From positions 1-36,056 of the forward strand of contig NZ_JACADJ010000042.1 in the NCBI RefSeq assembly GCF_013389365.1: 36,056 nucleotides of DNA, read 5' to 3'. The stretch is from Desulfobacter latus. Its GTDB lineage: Bacteria; Desulfobacterota; Desulfobacteria; Desulfobacterales; Desulfobacteraceae. Below are positions 14,392-22,709 of the stretch, in pieces. Positions within the stretch are counted from its first letter, which is position 1. Every line of letters begins with the position of its first letter. A program made the position numbers and the translations under genes. A model generated the notes under the pieces. It worked only from the letters and a program-made list of their open reading frames with translations. It had not been told where the DNA came from and did no database searches.

Positions 14392-15527
14392 ATGCCTGAA
14401 GGAAAGAAAATGATTCTGCATATTGGCATGCCCAAAACCGGCACCACAGCGCTTCAAGGTTTTTTTGCCAGAAATCAAGATGCCTTTTCACAAAAGCAGA
14501 CTATCTACCCGGCATCTGCCCGCAGGGCCAACCAGCATTATTTCTCAGCGATTTCATCCTCAGATGACCCTCAGATTTTCGTAAAATCCTGGAAAGATCT
14601 TTACAAGGAGATGGAAAGCAAAGACTGGCAGACCATGGTACTCTCAAGCGAGCTTTTCTTTTTCCATTCTGAGCTGGAAGAGTTAAAAGAGGTCTGTGAC
14701 TGGTTTTGTGCCGACATCCACGTTGTGCTGTTTTTAAGAAATCATATCCATGCGGTTCGATCTATCTACCGTACCGCCATCAAATCTTTGCCCAGGGTTT
14801 GTTGCACGGCCGACCTGTTTACAGATTTTTTGATCCGAAAAAATGATTCCATCGGAATCAAAAGTAAACGCAGAAATTTTAACTATCAGAGCATTATTGA
14901 AGATTGGGAAAATACATTTTCAAAAGATAATGTCCATGTTATTTCTTATGATGAGGCTGTAAAAAACAGTAACACAGTAGAGGCTTTTTAGGGTTACTAA
15001 ACCAGCTTGGAATTGAAACCCCTGTTTTCGATGCTGATGAGTTAAATCTCAGGGCCCATGAGACCCAGCCTGATCTTATTTTGGATCTCTTATTGAGAAC
15101 CAACCAGCTTGCCTTCAATAAAGCTCCTTACTGGCAGTTTATCCGGCACCTGTTTGAACTTGGGGCAGATCCCAGTGTTACAACAACAGCCTTTCAGTTT
15201 TCCAGGAAAAGCGCAGAAAAAATATTTTCAGCATACGGGGAGTGGGGGGAAGAAAAAAAAGAGTTAAAACGATTGTTAAAGTCAGAAAAAACTGTTCTTT
15301 CTGAGAGAGAAAGAACTGCGGGGCAGATTCAAATGCTGGAATCCATGGATCTGGATTGGCAGCAAGCGTTGTTAGCAATGTGTTCCTTTGAGGATATTGT
15401 TTGCCGGCCGGTCATAACCCGGGATGTCGAGCATTATAAAACGCTTTATGAAAGGGATTATAAAGCACTAAAGCAGAAATTGGATCAAGAGGCCCAACTT
15501 GCGAATGCCAAGAAGCGCACCATGTAA
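14392..15527 (+). pseudogene. Third sulfotransferase gene, interrupted by a single-base frameshift
   Basis: The first frame (14392-14991, 199 aa) begins with a very good PAPS loop, LHIGMPKTGTTALQ, and has VLFLRNHIHAVRSIYR as a likely 3'-phosphate motif. It ends at TAG 14989-14991, directly after the T-run 14985-14989. A -1 step there joins it to a frame that reads FLGLLNQLGIETPV and stays open to 15527, giving about 378 residues. One extra T would restore the gene. The alternatives are a sequencing/assembly slip in the homopolymer, a real mutation, or slippage on the T-run with the stop codon in the A site. It sits 69 nt after the exporter ATPase gene, is the last gene of the + strand cluster, and faces a - strand gene 58 nt on. 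Confidence 0.8.
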
Positions 15528-15585
15528 CATTTTGGGATTATGATAACATGCCTTTGGTTTTAAAAGTATTTCATCGTCCCCATTT

Positions 15586-16569
15586 TTAATGGTATTTAGA
15601 AGCATGAGCTTTATAACGGATAAATAGAGATATTATTATAAATAACATTGAATATATGAAGTAAATTGAAAAAACAGCCGATATTCCTGAAGGCTTAACT
15701 GCTATTAATGATAAGCCTAAAATAGCTTGAAAAACTCCATATCCTACTGAAACAACCCAATGAGGCATTTCCATTTCATTAACCAGTAATTGATATATAT
15801 GTCGTCGATGAGCAACAATAAGCGATTCTCTCTCTTTTAAGCGGATTAGCATTGTAGATATCTCATCAATATAAAATGGAAACAAAAATCCAGCCATAAT
15901 TAAAAAATCCATTATAGAATTGGACATTAAAATGGTTAAGCAGGAAAAAACAAAACCGATTAGTATGCTGCCGACATCCCCTAAAAAGACTTTTGCTTTT
16001 GGAAAATTAAAAAAAAGAAAACCGATGCAAGAGGCCGAGATACAAATACAAAAAGTAATATAATTGGGGTCTGCATGGATGCGTTTACCGTAATTTGCCA
16101 GCAAAAGAAAACCAATTAAACCGGTTATACCTGCAATGCCATCAATTCCGTCCATAAAATTGTAAAAATTTGAGGTACCTACAATAAATAAGACGATAGG
16201 AATGATCAGTAAATACCCCACCCCCATTTTTATGGTTTCAGATAAAAATAAAAGAAAGTATAAGCTGCAACCCAAATGAACACATAAACGCTGTTTTGCA
16301 GTAAGTTTGTATCGATCCCCACCCCAGAAGCTTGCAACAGAAATAGCCAGCGATGGGAACCATAAAAAATGAGTTATTTTTAAAAAAAAGGACGCAACCA
16401 AAATAGCAAAAAGAAGGCCGATGCCGGCTCCTTTGCAGACTTTTTTGTTATGGGAACTTCTTTTGTTTGGAAGATCCAGCATGCCGATTCTTTCCCCAAA
16501 CCAGATCAGCGCCCAAGCTCCTGCAAGGCCTAAAAGAAAGCAAAAAAATATTAATGTAATTTCTTTCAT
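15586..16569 (-). CDS. MraY/WecA-type polyprenyl-phosphate sugar-1-phosphate transferase (WbpL-like)
   Basis: A 327-residue integral membrane enzyme of GT4/MraY-WecA type. It would transfer a HexNAc-1-phosphate from UDP-sugar to undecaprenyl phosphate, the first step of lipid-linked glycan assembly. Motifs: LPNKRSSHNKKVCKGAGIG near the start, the Mg-binding NFYNFMDGIDGIAG (mid-protein), FPKAKVFLGDVGS, and the cytoplasmic HRRHIYQLL. About ten hydrophobic segments are present. It lies 2 nt downstream of the epimerase gene on the same strand. That pairing and the sequence type resemble Pseudomonas WbpV-WbpL, which start O-antigen on a 6-deoxy-HexNAc. Sugar specificity is inferred from context only. 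Confidence 0.88.
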   Translation of the reverse strand: MKEITLIFFCFLLGLAGAWALIWFGERIGMLDLPNKRSSHNKKVCKGAGIGLLFAILVASFFLKITHFLWFPSLAISVASFWGGDRYKLTAKQRLCVHLGCSLYFLLFLSETIKMGVGYLLIIPIVLFIVGTSNFYNFMDGIDGIAGITGLIGFLLLANYGKRIHADPNYITFCICISASCIGFLFFNFPKAKVFLGDVGSILIGFVFSCLTILMSNSIMDFLIMAGFLFPFYIDEISTMLIRLKERESLIVAHRRHIYQLLVNEMEMPHWVVSVGYGVFQAILGLSLIAVKPSGISAVFSIYFIYSMLFIIISLFIRYKAHASKYH

Positions 16570-16571
16570 TT

Positions 16572-17585
16572 TTATTTTGTTTTAAATGTGTTTGTTATTG
16601 TGTGCCTGGGCTTGAATCCTGTTTCCAACATGCGTTGATTATTGATTACGATGTCCCGGACAAGTTTATGGTGGCAGGAAGAAATAAACTGTTTTTTAGT
16701 GGGAAAACAACATTTTGCTATTTGGCTTGCTATATTAATTAATTTAAATGGGACTGTAAAAACAGGTTTCTTATGGCCAATTGATTTTGAATTCATAAGG
16801 CGGATCATATCATTAAAAGAACAAGGCTCAAAATCGGAAATATTCATAATACTGCATGCGTGGTTTGAATTGTCAGCTTTAATACGGAATCGGATGAAAT
16901 CAACCACGTTTTTTCGAGCAAGAATAGAAAGTTTTTGTTGGCCGGAACCATATTTGAAATAAAACCAATTTCCAGGTACACAGATCCGTTTTTCTAAATT
17001 TAGGCGCCAGTCTGTTTCATAAACCGGCGCTAATCTGAGAATATCCAGTTTTCTGATACATTTGGTTTGAAACAAGACTTTAAGTATCGTTTCCGCCGCT
17101 AACTTGCTTTTTGCATACGAACTTGTCGGATTGCATTGGTTCGTCTCATTAAAATTAATGCAGCCGATTTCACCATATACGCAGATTGAAGACAAAAAAA
17201 TAAAATAAAGATTTGGATTGGCTTTTCCGGCAATCTTAGCAAGATTCATGGATGCCCAATGATTAATTTTATCATACAAGATATCTGGTAGGGGATGTAA
17301 CATCCTTTGGTGGGCGATTCCTGCACAATGGACAATAACATCCGGTTGCCTGTCATTACATATTTTAGCCAGCGTTTTTGTATCTGAAATGTCGGCTCTG
17401 ATGTATTCAAAATTTTTTAGGGTCTCTTGCTTTGGGATTTTTGACCGGCTGATTCCAATAACTTGATAACCATCTTGGCACAAATCCCTTGATATAATTT
17501 GACCAAGAAAACCTGTTGCACCTGTAACAAGTACGGTTTTTATCACTGGACCCTTATTTATTTTGCATAACTTTTCTAAAGTCAA
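16572..17585 (-). CDS. NAD-dependent nucleotide-sugar epimerase/reductase (WbpV-like)
   Basis: A 337-residue extended short-chain dehydrogenase. VLVTGATGFLGQ is the NAD(P)-binding GxxGxxG, VIHCAGIAHQ follows the central strand, FLSSICVYGE has the catalytic Ser region and SSYAKSKLAAE the YxxxK pair. Such proteins act on UDP-sugars as 4-epimerases or 4-keto reductases. Next to a WbpL-like transferase, a WbpV-like role (making UDP-FucNAc/QuiNAc-type donors) is the best guess. The start is uncertain: the protein may begin at ATG 17585 or at a GTG about 13 codons in. A 26-bp palindrome lies 19 nt upstream. Basic residues are frequent in the C-terminal third. Confidence 0.85.
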   Translation of the reverse strand: MTLEKLCKINKGPVIKTVLVTGATGFLGQIISRDLCQDGYQVIGISRSKIPKQETLKNFEYIRADISDTKTLAKICNDRQPDVIVHCAGIAHQRMLHPLPDILYDKINHWASMNLAKIAGKANPNLYFIFLSSICVYGEIGCINFNETNQCNPTSSYAKSKLAAETILKVLFQTKCIRKLDILRLAPVYETDWRLNLEKRICVPGNWFYFKYGSGQQKLSILARKNVVDFIRFRIKADNSNHACSIMNISDFEPCSFNDMIRLMNSKSIGHKKPVFTVPFKLINIASQIAKCCFPTKKQFISSCHHKLVRDIVINNQRMLETGFKPRHTITNTFKTK

Positions 17586-17603
17586 AGCTAAAAAATTTAC
17601 ATC

Positions 17604-17629
17604 AGGATCAAAAAAAATTTTTTGATCCT
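17604..17629. promoter_or_regulatory. 26-bp near-perfect palindrome upstream of the epimerase gene
   Basis: AGGATC followed by eight A, six T and GATCCT forms a perfect 12-bp-arm inverted repeat around AA. It lies between the - strand epimerase start (17585) and any promoter further right. No gene runs into it from the left on the + strand, so a classical terminator role is odd. It could be an operator, a transcript hairpin in the leader, or an insulating terminator against leaky transcription. Confidence 0.4.
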
Positions 17630-17939
17630 ACATTTATAATAGAATCAGCCTATCGATAGTACGCATACTTTCGAAAACTTGCAAGGCTACATGTTGTTAA
17701 ACAGACTCCACATACAGCGTTTACACAGGCCGTAGTACTGCGTATTCATTCTCGGGGTGCGTTAAAAATAAAATATCTTACATCAAAACATGTTTTAAAA
17801 CGTAAAATTATATGCTAAAAGACGCCAATATTTATAAATAGTTAAGATATTAATTTTAGAATGTTATCACTTGATGATCGAGTATCAGTACGCTTATCAA
17901 CGATTAATTCTCCTTTCAAATCAGGAATGAAATTATTTA
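17630..17939. other. AT-rich divergent intergenic region
   Basis: About 310 bp between the divergent epimerase and murA genes, presumably holding both promoters. AACATGTTTTAAAACGT near 17780-17800 is partly palindromic. A possible box TTGATG (about 17873) followed after 17 nt by TTATCA is too weak to call. No RNA gene or coding frame is evident. Confidence 0.5.
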
Positions 17940-19199
17940 ATGGATAAAATACAAATCAATGGGGGCCGGCAGCTAAAAGGGGAGGTCTTTATCAGCGGCG
18001 CCAAAAATGCTGCGCTTCCACTTATTGCATCAAGTATTCTCGTGGATGGGGTATCCACGTTTAAAAATGTACCCCGCTTGAAGGACATCTCTTCAATACT
18101 TATGCTTCTTGAAGATCTTGGGGCATCCTGTGAATTTGAAGGTCATACATTTACTGTTAATGGGTCCGGAATCGATAAAATAGAGGCCGAATATGAACTG
18201 GTTAGAAAGATGCGTGCCTCTATTCTGGTATTAGGTCCGCTTGTGGCAAGGTTCGGTCGGGCTAAGGTTTCCATGCCCGGGGGGTGTGCCATTGGTGCCC
18301 GTCCTGTAAATATGCATCTTTCCGGTCTTGAAGCGCTGGGTGCCACCATTTCAATTGCCGGCGGATATATTGAAGCAAATGCCGAAGAAGGGTTGATCGG
18401 AAATGAAATCTATTTTGACATCCCCACTGTGACCGGTACGGAAAATCTTATGATGGCCGCAGTTCTAGCCGAAGGGCAAACTACCCTGAGGAATGCAGCG
18501 CGAGAGCCTGAAATCGTATGTCTGGCAGATGCATTAAACCAGATGGGGGCAGACATCCGTGGTGCCGGTACGCCCATTATCACCATTGATGGTGTGAGCC
18601 ACCTTCATGGCGCGATCTGCCGTGTCATACCGGATCGGATTGAAACCGGCACTTTTATGGTGGCTGCGGCAGCGACTATGGGCGATGTGGTTATCCGAGA
18701 GTGTGTGCCGGATCATTTAGGCGGTGTTATCAGTAAACTGAAGGCTACAGGGGCGATTGTTGACATTTTTGAGGACAAGATACATATTAAAGGCAGCAAA
18801 ATCATCAAAAATATTGACATAAAAACCCTGCCGTACCCTGGATTTCCTACGGATATGCAGGCCCAGTTCATGGCCCTGATGACCGTCTCCCAAGGGAACA
18901 GCATGATTCATGAATCCATATTTGAAAATCGGTTTATCCACGCCAATGAATTGATGCGCATGGGTGCTGATATTAAAATTTCCGGCGGGAATATCGCTAA
19001 TGTCCGGGGCGTCTCCCATCTTCAGGGGGCACCTGTTATGGCATCCGACCTTCGTGCCAGTGCTTCCCTTGTGATTGCAGGCTTAATTGCACAAGGCACC
19101 ACGGTTATCAGCCGTGTTTATCATATGGACCGGGGTTATGAGACCATTGAAAAGAAATTTGAAGCTCTGGGAGCAGATATTAAAAGAATCTCATCCTGA
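17940..19199 (+). CDS. murA: UDP-N-acetylglucosamine 1-carboxyvinyltransferase
   Basis: A 419-residue MurA, the full normal length. It transfers enolpyruvate from PEP to UDP-GlcNAc, the first committed step of peptidoglycan synthesis in the cytoplasm. [14 protein letters not shown] (~19-32) holds the conserved Lys-Asn of the substrate site. [13 protein letters not shown] carries the catalytic Cys116, the residue attacked by fosfomycin, so no Cys-to-Asp resistance change is present. [10 protein letters not shown] and the late HMDRGYE block are also standard. It lies apart from any cell-wall cluster and is followed by the hairpin repeat and comEC. Confidence 0.97.
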   Translation: MDKIQINGGRQLKGEVFISGAKNAALPLIASSILVDGVSTFKNVPRLKDISSILMLLEDLGASCEFEGHTFTVNGSGIDKIEAEYELVRKMRASILVLGPLVARFGRAKVSMPGGCAIGARPVNMHLSGLEALGATISIAGGYIEANAEEGLIGNEIYFDIPTVTGTENLMMAAVLAEGQTTLRNAAREPEIVCLADALNQMGADIRGAGTPIITIDGVSHLHGAICRVIPDRIETGTFMVAAAATMGDVVIRECVPDHLGGVISKLKATGAIVDIFEDKIHIKGSKIIKNIDIKTLPYPGFPTDMQAQFMALMTVSQGNSMIHESIFENRFIHANELMRMGADIKISGGNIANVRGVSHLQGAPVMASDLRASASLVIAGLIAQGTTVISRVYHMDRGYETIEKKFEALGADIKRISS

Positions 19200-19208
19200 A
19201 AAATTTCT

Positions 19209-19374
19209 TAGGCCCATGATCGGAATAAAATCTTCCAAAATATGGTTTAGAATTTTCATTCGTATTCAAGGCGTAGCAATGGGAGCATATTGAAATATGT
19301 ACTCATTGTCACAACGAAGAAGACGGATGAAAAGGCAAACCATATGGGAGCGTTTATTTTGATTATGGGCCTTA
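19209..19374 (+). repeat. 166-bp hairpin element between murA and comEC, copy 2 of a dispersed family
   Basis: The ends TAGGCCCATGATC (19209-19221) and GATTATGGGCCTTA (19361-19374) pair. Further in, TTTTCATTCGT (19253-19263) pairs over 11 positions with ACGGATGAAAA (19323-19333). CAATGGGAGCATAT (19277-19290) pairs at 13 of 14 positions with 19295-19308 around a TGAA tetraloop. Between these stems lie ATTCAAGGCGTAGCAA (19264-19279) and CAACGAAGAA (19312-19321), the same two motifs found in the rRNA spacer hairpin. It starts 10 nt after the murA stop and ends 20 nt before comEC. Besides being a dispersed repeat, it could stop or attenuate transcription into comEC, although no T-run follows. Confidence 0.75.
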
Positions 19375-19394
19375 TCTAAGGAGCGCATAAATAA

Positions 19395-21881
19395 ATGAAC
19401 ATTCGGCATCGGTTAACACTTGCGCCAATGTTCTTTGTTCTTCTGTCCTTTGTAACCGGTGGCGTCGCGGGGTGTTGGACATCGGTTTCGCCTTGGACGT
19501 CTTTTATCGTGGTGTGTTTGTCTGCCGCCATTATCTTTATTTTATCCAAACCTGATAAATTTATTTTTCTATCATGTATTGCCGCGTTTAGCTTGACACT
19601 ATTTCGCATGGCAGGCATCTGCGCCCCTGATTATTCTGATCAGCATGTTGTCCGGTTTTGCAATGGCGAATCTCACCGAATTTCAGGTGTAATTAATTCT
19701 CTTCCTAAAAAATATCAATATAAAACCAGATACACTGTAAATTGCGCCCATATCGGTACTGACACAGCTGTTGGAAAATTGATTTTAACCGTGTATCATG
19801 ATTCTTTAAAACAAGCTGCAAAACCCTTGCTTTTTGGTGAACACATTATTGTGACTTCAAAAATCAGGGCGATACGTAATTTTTCCAACCCGGGTGGGTA
19901 TGATTATAAATTCAGGATGCGTCTTAAAGGTATAACCGGGAGCATTTATGCCGATTCACGCACCATTGTGCAAACAGGCAAGCTTAACCGCAGTTTTTTT
20001 GCCGGGGGCATGCGATTTTTGCAACAGACCCGGGACCGCTTTTCAAACCATGTTGCCCAAGCCGCCCAAAACACAGATAAAAGTCCGCCCGATTTTTTTT
20101 CCAGCCAGGCCCGGGCTGTGCTTGCAGCCCTGGTTACAGGGCAAAAAGAGATGATTCATGAAAAAACCCGTGATAATTTTTCTAAAGCCGGTCTTTCACA
20201 CCTTTTGGCTGTTTCAGGTTTGCACATGTCTCTGGTCGGACTTGGTTTTTTTTCTATTTTCGTCTTTATATTAAACCGGAAACCGGCTTTTGTCATAACC
20301 GGCCATGCAAAAAAAACAGCCGGCGTTCTCACGCTCTTGCCTTTGAGTGCCTATGCTTTTTTTGCCGGATTCTCACCATCTACCCAGAGAGCATTGATCA
20401 TGGCAGCGGTCTTTTTAACCTCTTTTCTCCTGGAAAAGGAAAAAGATCCCTTAAACACCCTTTACGTTGCCGCAAGTTTGATTCTTCTGATTGATCCCGG
20501 GGCCTTGTTTTCCATCTCTTTTCAACTCTCATTTACCTGTGTTTTTTTTATTATCTCAGGGTTTATTTTTCTTGGGAGAACCTTGGGCATGCCTGAAAAT
20601 AAATGGATTAAAAAAATCGGTTTAACCATTCTGACAACCGTATTTGCAGGGATTGGCTCAGCCCCTGTGACAGCGTTTTATTTTAATATGTTTTCCATGG
20701 TCCAGATGACGACCAACCTTGTCATGATTCCTGTGATCGGTTTTTTATGCCTTCCTTTGGGGTTGGCAGGACTGCTGTCTATGGATTTTGGGCCTGGGCT
20801 TGCCCATCTCTTTTTAACTTTAGATATTCATATTCTTTCTCATTGCCTTCAGGTCATTCATTGGATTGCAAGTTTTGAATGGACCTGGGCCAGGGTCATC
20901 ACGCCACGGCCGATTGAAATTTTCATTTATTATGCATTGATACTTTGTCTTGGATTTGCAATCATGGAAAAAAATAAAGAGGCCATATACCTGGCCTTTC
21001 TTCTGACTGCGGCCGGTATCGTATCCACAGGCCAGGGGATCTTAAAAAGATTTTGTCCGGGAAAACTTGTGGTCCATACCCTGGATGTCGGGCAGGGCAA
21101 TGCCGCTGTTGTTATTACACCTGACGGAAAAACCATGCTCATTGATGCCGGCGGATTCGGCGGACGTTCTACGTTTGACACCGGCCGGTATATTGTGGGG
21201 CCCTTTTTGTGGAAAAACTGGATTCCGGCACTTGATGCCGTGATTCTGACACATCCGGACTCTGATCATATGAATGGACTGCCTTTTATTTTTGAAAATT
21301 TCAAGGTCAGACAATGGATAAAAAATAATGATAGCTCTTCATCTGTTTTTTTTAAAAGACTCATGGATATCGCTGAAAAAAAAAAGATCAAGATTCATGT
21401 TCCGGGCCCTGATCCCATCAGGTTTTCATGGAATCAGGTCAAGGTAAAAATTTTTGGCCGAAAAAGTATTGGTTTAGCTGGTAACCGTAATAACAACAGT
21501 CTGGTTACCCGACTTGATTTTTTATCTTTTTCCATGCTCTTTCCAGGCGATATTGAGCAGACGAGAGAAAGAGAACTGACCCATTTAAAAAATTTCAATC
21601 TCAAAGCCGATATCCTTATGGCGCCCCATCATGGCAGTTGCTCCAGTTCAAGTAAAATTTTCCTTGATAAAGTAAGTCCGGCCGGCGTAATAATATCGTG
21701 CGGATATATGAACAGGCATAAATTCCCCTGCATGCCGGTTTTACAGCGGTATCGACGAGACAGGATTACAATTTTTCGAACGGATTTGATGGGTGCTGTT
21801 ACAGTGCAGTCTGACGGTGTTGGGTATGTCGTTAAAGCCCATAGAAAAAATTACTCCCACCCCATACATAGGAAGTTTTAA
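19395..21881 (+). CDS. comEC: ComEC/Rec2-family DNA-uptake channel protein
   Basis: An 828-residue, three-part ComEC. An N-terminal membrane and OB-like region (~1-220) comes first. The competence domain follows, with LLAVSGLHMSLVG (~268-280) and multiple membrane segments, including FAGFSPSTQRALIMA. The C-terminal metallo-beta-lactamase-like domain starts ~560 (HTLDVGQGNAAVV, MLIDAGG, LTHPDSDHMNG ~616-626, LMAPHHGS). The family forms the inner-membrane channel for single-stranded DNA in natural transformation, and the MBL-like domain may act as a nuclease. Length and domain order are complete. No other competence gene is nearby, and many deltaproteobacteria carry comEC without demonstrated transformability. 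A downstream gene starts 3 nt after its stop. Confidence 0.93.
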   Translation: MNIRHRLTLAPMFFVLLSFVTGGVAGCWTSVSPWTSFIVVCLSAAIIFILSKPDKFIFLSCIAAFSLTLFRMAGICAPDYSDQHVVRFCNGESHRISGVINSLPKKYQYKTRYTVNCAHIGTDTAVGKLILTVYHDSLKQAAKPLLFGEHIIVTSKIRAIRNFSNPGGYDYKFRMRLKGITGSIYADSRTIVQTGKLNRSFFAGGMRFLQQTRDRFSNHVAQAAQNTDKSPPDFFSSQARAVLAALVTGQKEMIHEKTRDNFSKAGLSHLLAVSGLHMSLVGLGFFSIFVFILNRKPAFVITGHAKKTAGVLTLLPLSAYAFFAGFSPSTQRALIMAAVFLTSFLLEKEKDPLNTLYVAASLILLIDPGALFSISFQLSFTCVFFIISGFIFLGRTLGMPENKWIKKIGLTILTTVFAGIGSAPVTAFYFNMFSMVQMTTNLVMIPVIGFLCLPLGLAGLLSMDFGPGLAHLFLTLDIHILSHCLQVIHWIASFEWTWARVITPRPIEIFIYYALILCLGFAIMEKNKEAIYLAFLLTAAGIVSTGQGILKRFCPGKLVVHTLDVGQGNAAVVITPDGKTMLIDAGGFGGRSTFDTGRYIVGPFLWKNWIPALDAVILTHPDSDHMNGLPFIFENFKVRQWIKNNDSSSSVFFKRLMDIAEKKKIKIHVPGPDPIRFSWNQVKVKIFGRKSIGLAGNRNNNSLVTRLDFLSFSMLFPGDIEQTRERELTHLKNFNLKADILMAPHHGSCSSSSKIFLDKVSPAGVIISCGYMNRHKFPCMPVLQRYRRDRITIFRTDLMGAVTVQSDGVGYVVKAHRKNYSHPIHRKF

Positions 21882-21884
21882 CAC

Positions 21885-22709
21885 ATGTATTATATTTATT
21901 TCTCTTTTATTTTTATTTTATCCGGTCTGATGTTTTTGGAATGCAAACGTCGGAGCCTTCCTAAATGGTGGGCGGCCATTGTATTCGCAGCACCTGTAAC
22001 CACCCCGTATTTCATAGCTAAATCCAGAAAGGGGCAAAGCCTGACCCTGGTAACGATTTTTTTGGTCTGTTTTTCTCTTGTAACTGCCGGTGAAATCTTT
22101 ATCCATTCCAAAATGAAGTCAAAATATAAATATGCGAAATTGCCGCCTGTTACGCAACAGCTTATCCACTACAGTGAAATCCTCAAACAGACCAACCAGC
22201 GCCTGGACAATAATATCGCTGAATTTAAACATCACTCCTCAGTTCACTCAAACATAGATAGACTTGAGCAAACCATTTTTTTTATAAGCGAACTTCGTCA
22301 TGCGTTGTATGACAACCAGGCAGCCATTAAACAAATAGTTGAGTTTGTAGGAAATCATAGGGATTTTTTAAGCAAAAAAAATCTGCAATGGGTATATGAA
22401 ATTAAAAGATTCTACAACAATCGCATCGTGATTGCGCACTTTAAAAGCCTTGAAAGCTATCTGGATAATTTTGAAACCCTGTTACGCTTCTGTTACCGGA
22501 ATTTTGATGCCATAACCAAAGCGGAAAGCACAATTCATCTAAAAAATTATGATGAATATTATCTGCGTTACCGCAGGACTGTTGAGTCCTACAAGCGGCT
22601 CAATGTCAAACGGATTCAGTTTCAGAATGACTTTACAAAAAGATACCCTGAAATTAAAGGCTACTTGCCTGCCAAACGTCAAACAGAGACCTTACGGCTC
22701 TGGGAATAG
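21885..22709 (+). CDS. Uncharacterised membrane-anchored coiled-coil protein
   Basis: A 274-residue protein I do not recognise. It has two to three hydrophobic segments in the first ~75 residues (FSFIFILSGLMFLE, WWAAIVFAAPVTTPYF, LVTIFLVCFSLVTAG). The rest is charged and helical with long heptad-like stretches, rich in Asn, Lys, Tyr and Arg (for example DRLEQTIFFISELRHAL and SYLDNFETLLRFCYRN). No cysteine or enzyme motif is evident. It begins 3 nt after comEC, so it is probably co-translated, and its 3' end overlaps the convergent activase gene by 31 nt. A structural or scaffold role at the inner membrane is the most that can be said. Confidence 0.7.
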   Translation: MYYIYFSFIFILSGLMFLECKRRSLPKWWAAIVFAAPVTTPYFIAKSRKGQSLTLVTIFLVCFSLVTAGEIFIHSKMKSKYKYAKLPPVTQQLIHYSEILKQTNQRLDNNIAEFKHHSSVHSNIDRLEQTIFFISELRHALYDNQAAIKQIVEFVGNHRDFLSKKNLQWVYEIKRFYNNRIVIAHFKSLESYLDNFETLLRFCYRNFDAITKAESTIHLKNYDEYYLRYRRTVESYKRLNVKRIQFQNDFTKRYPEIKGYLPAKRQTETLRLWE

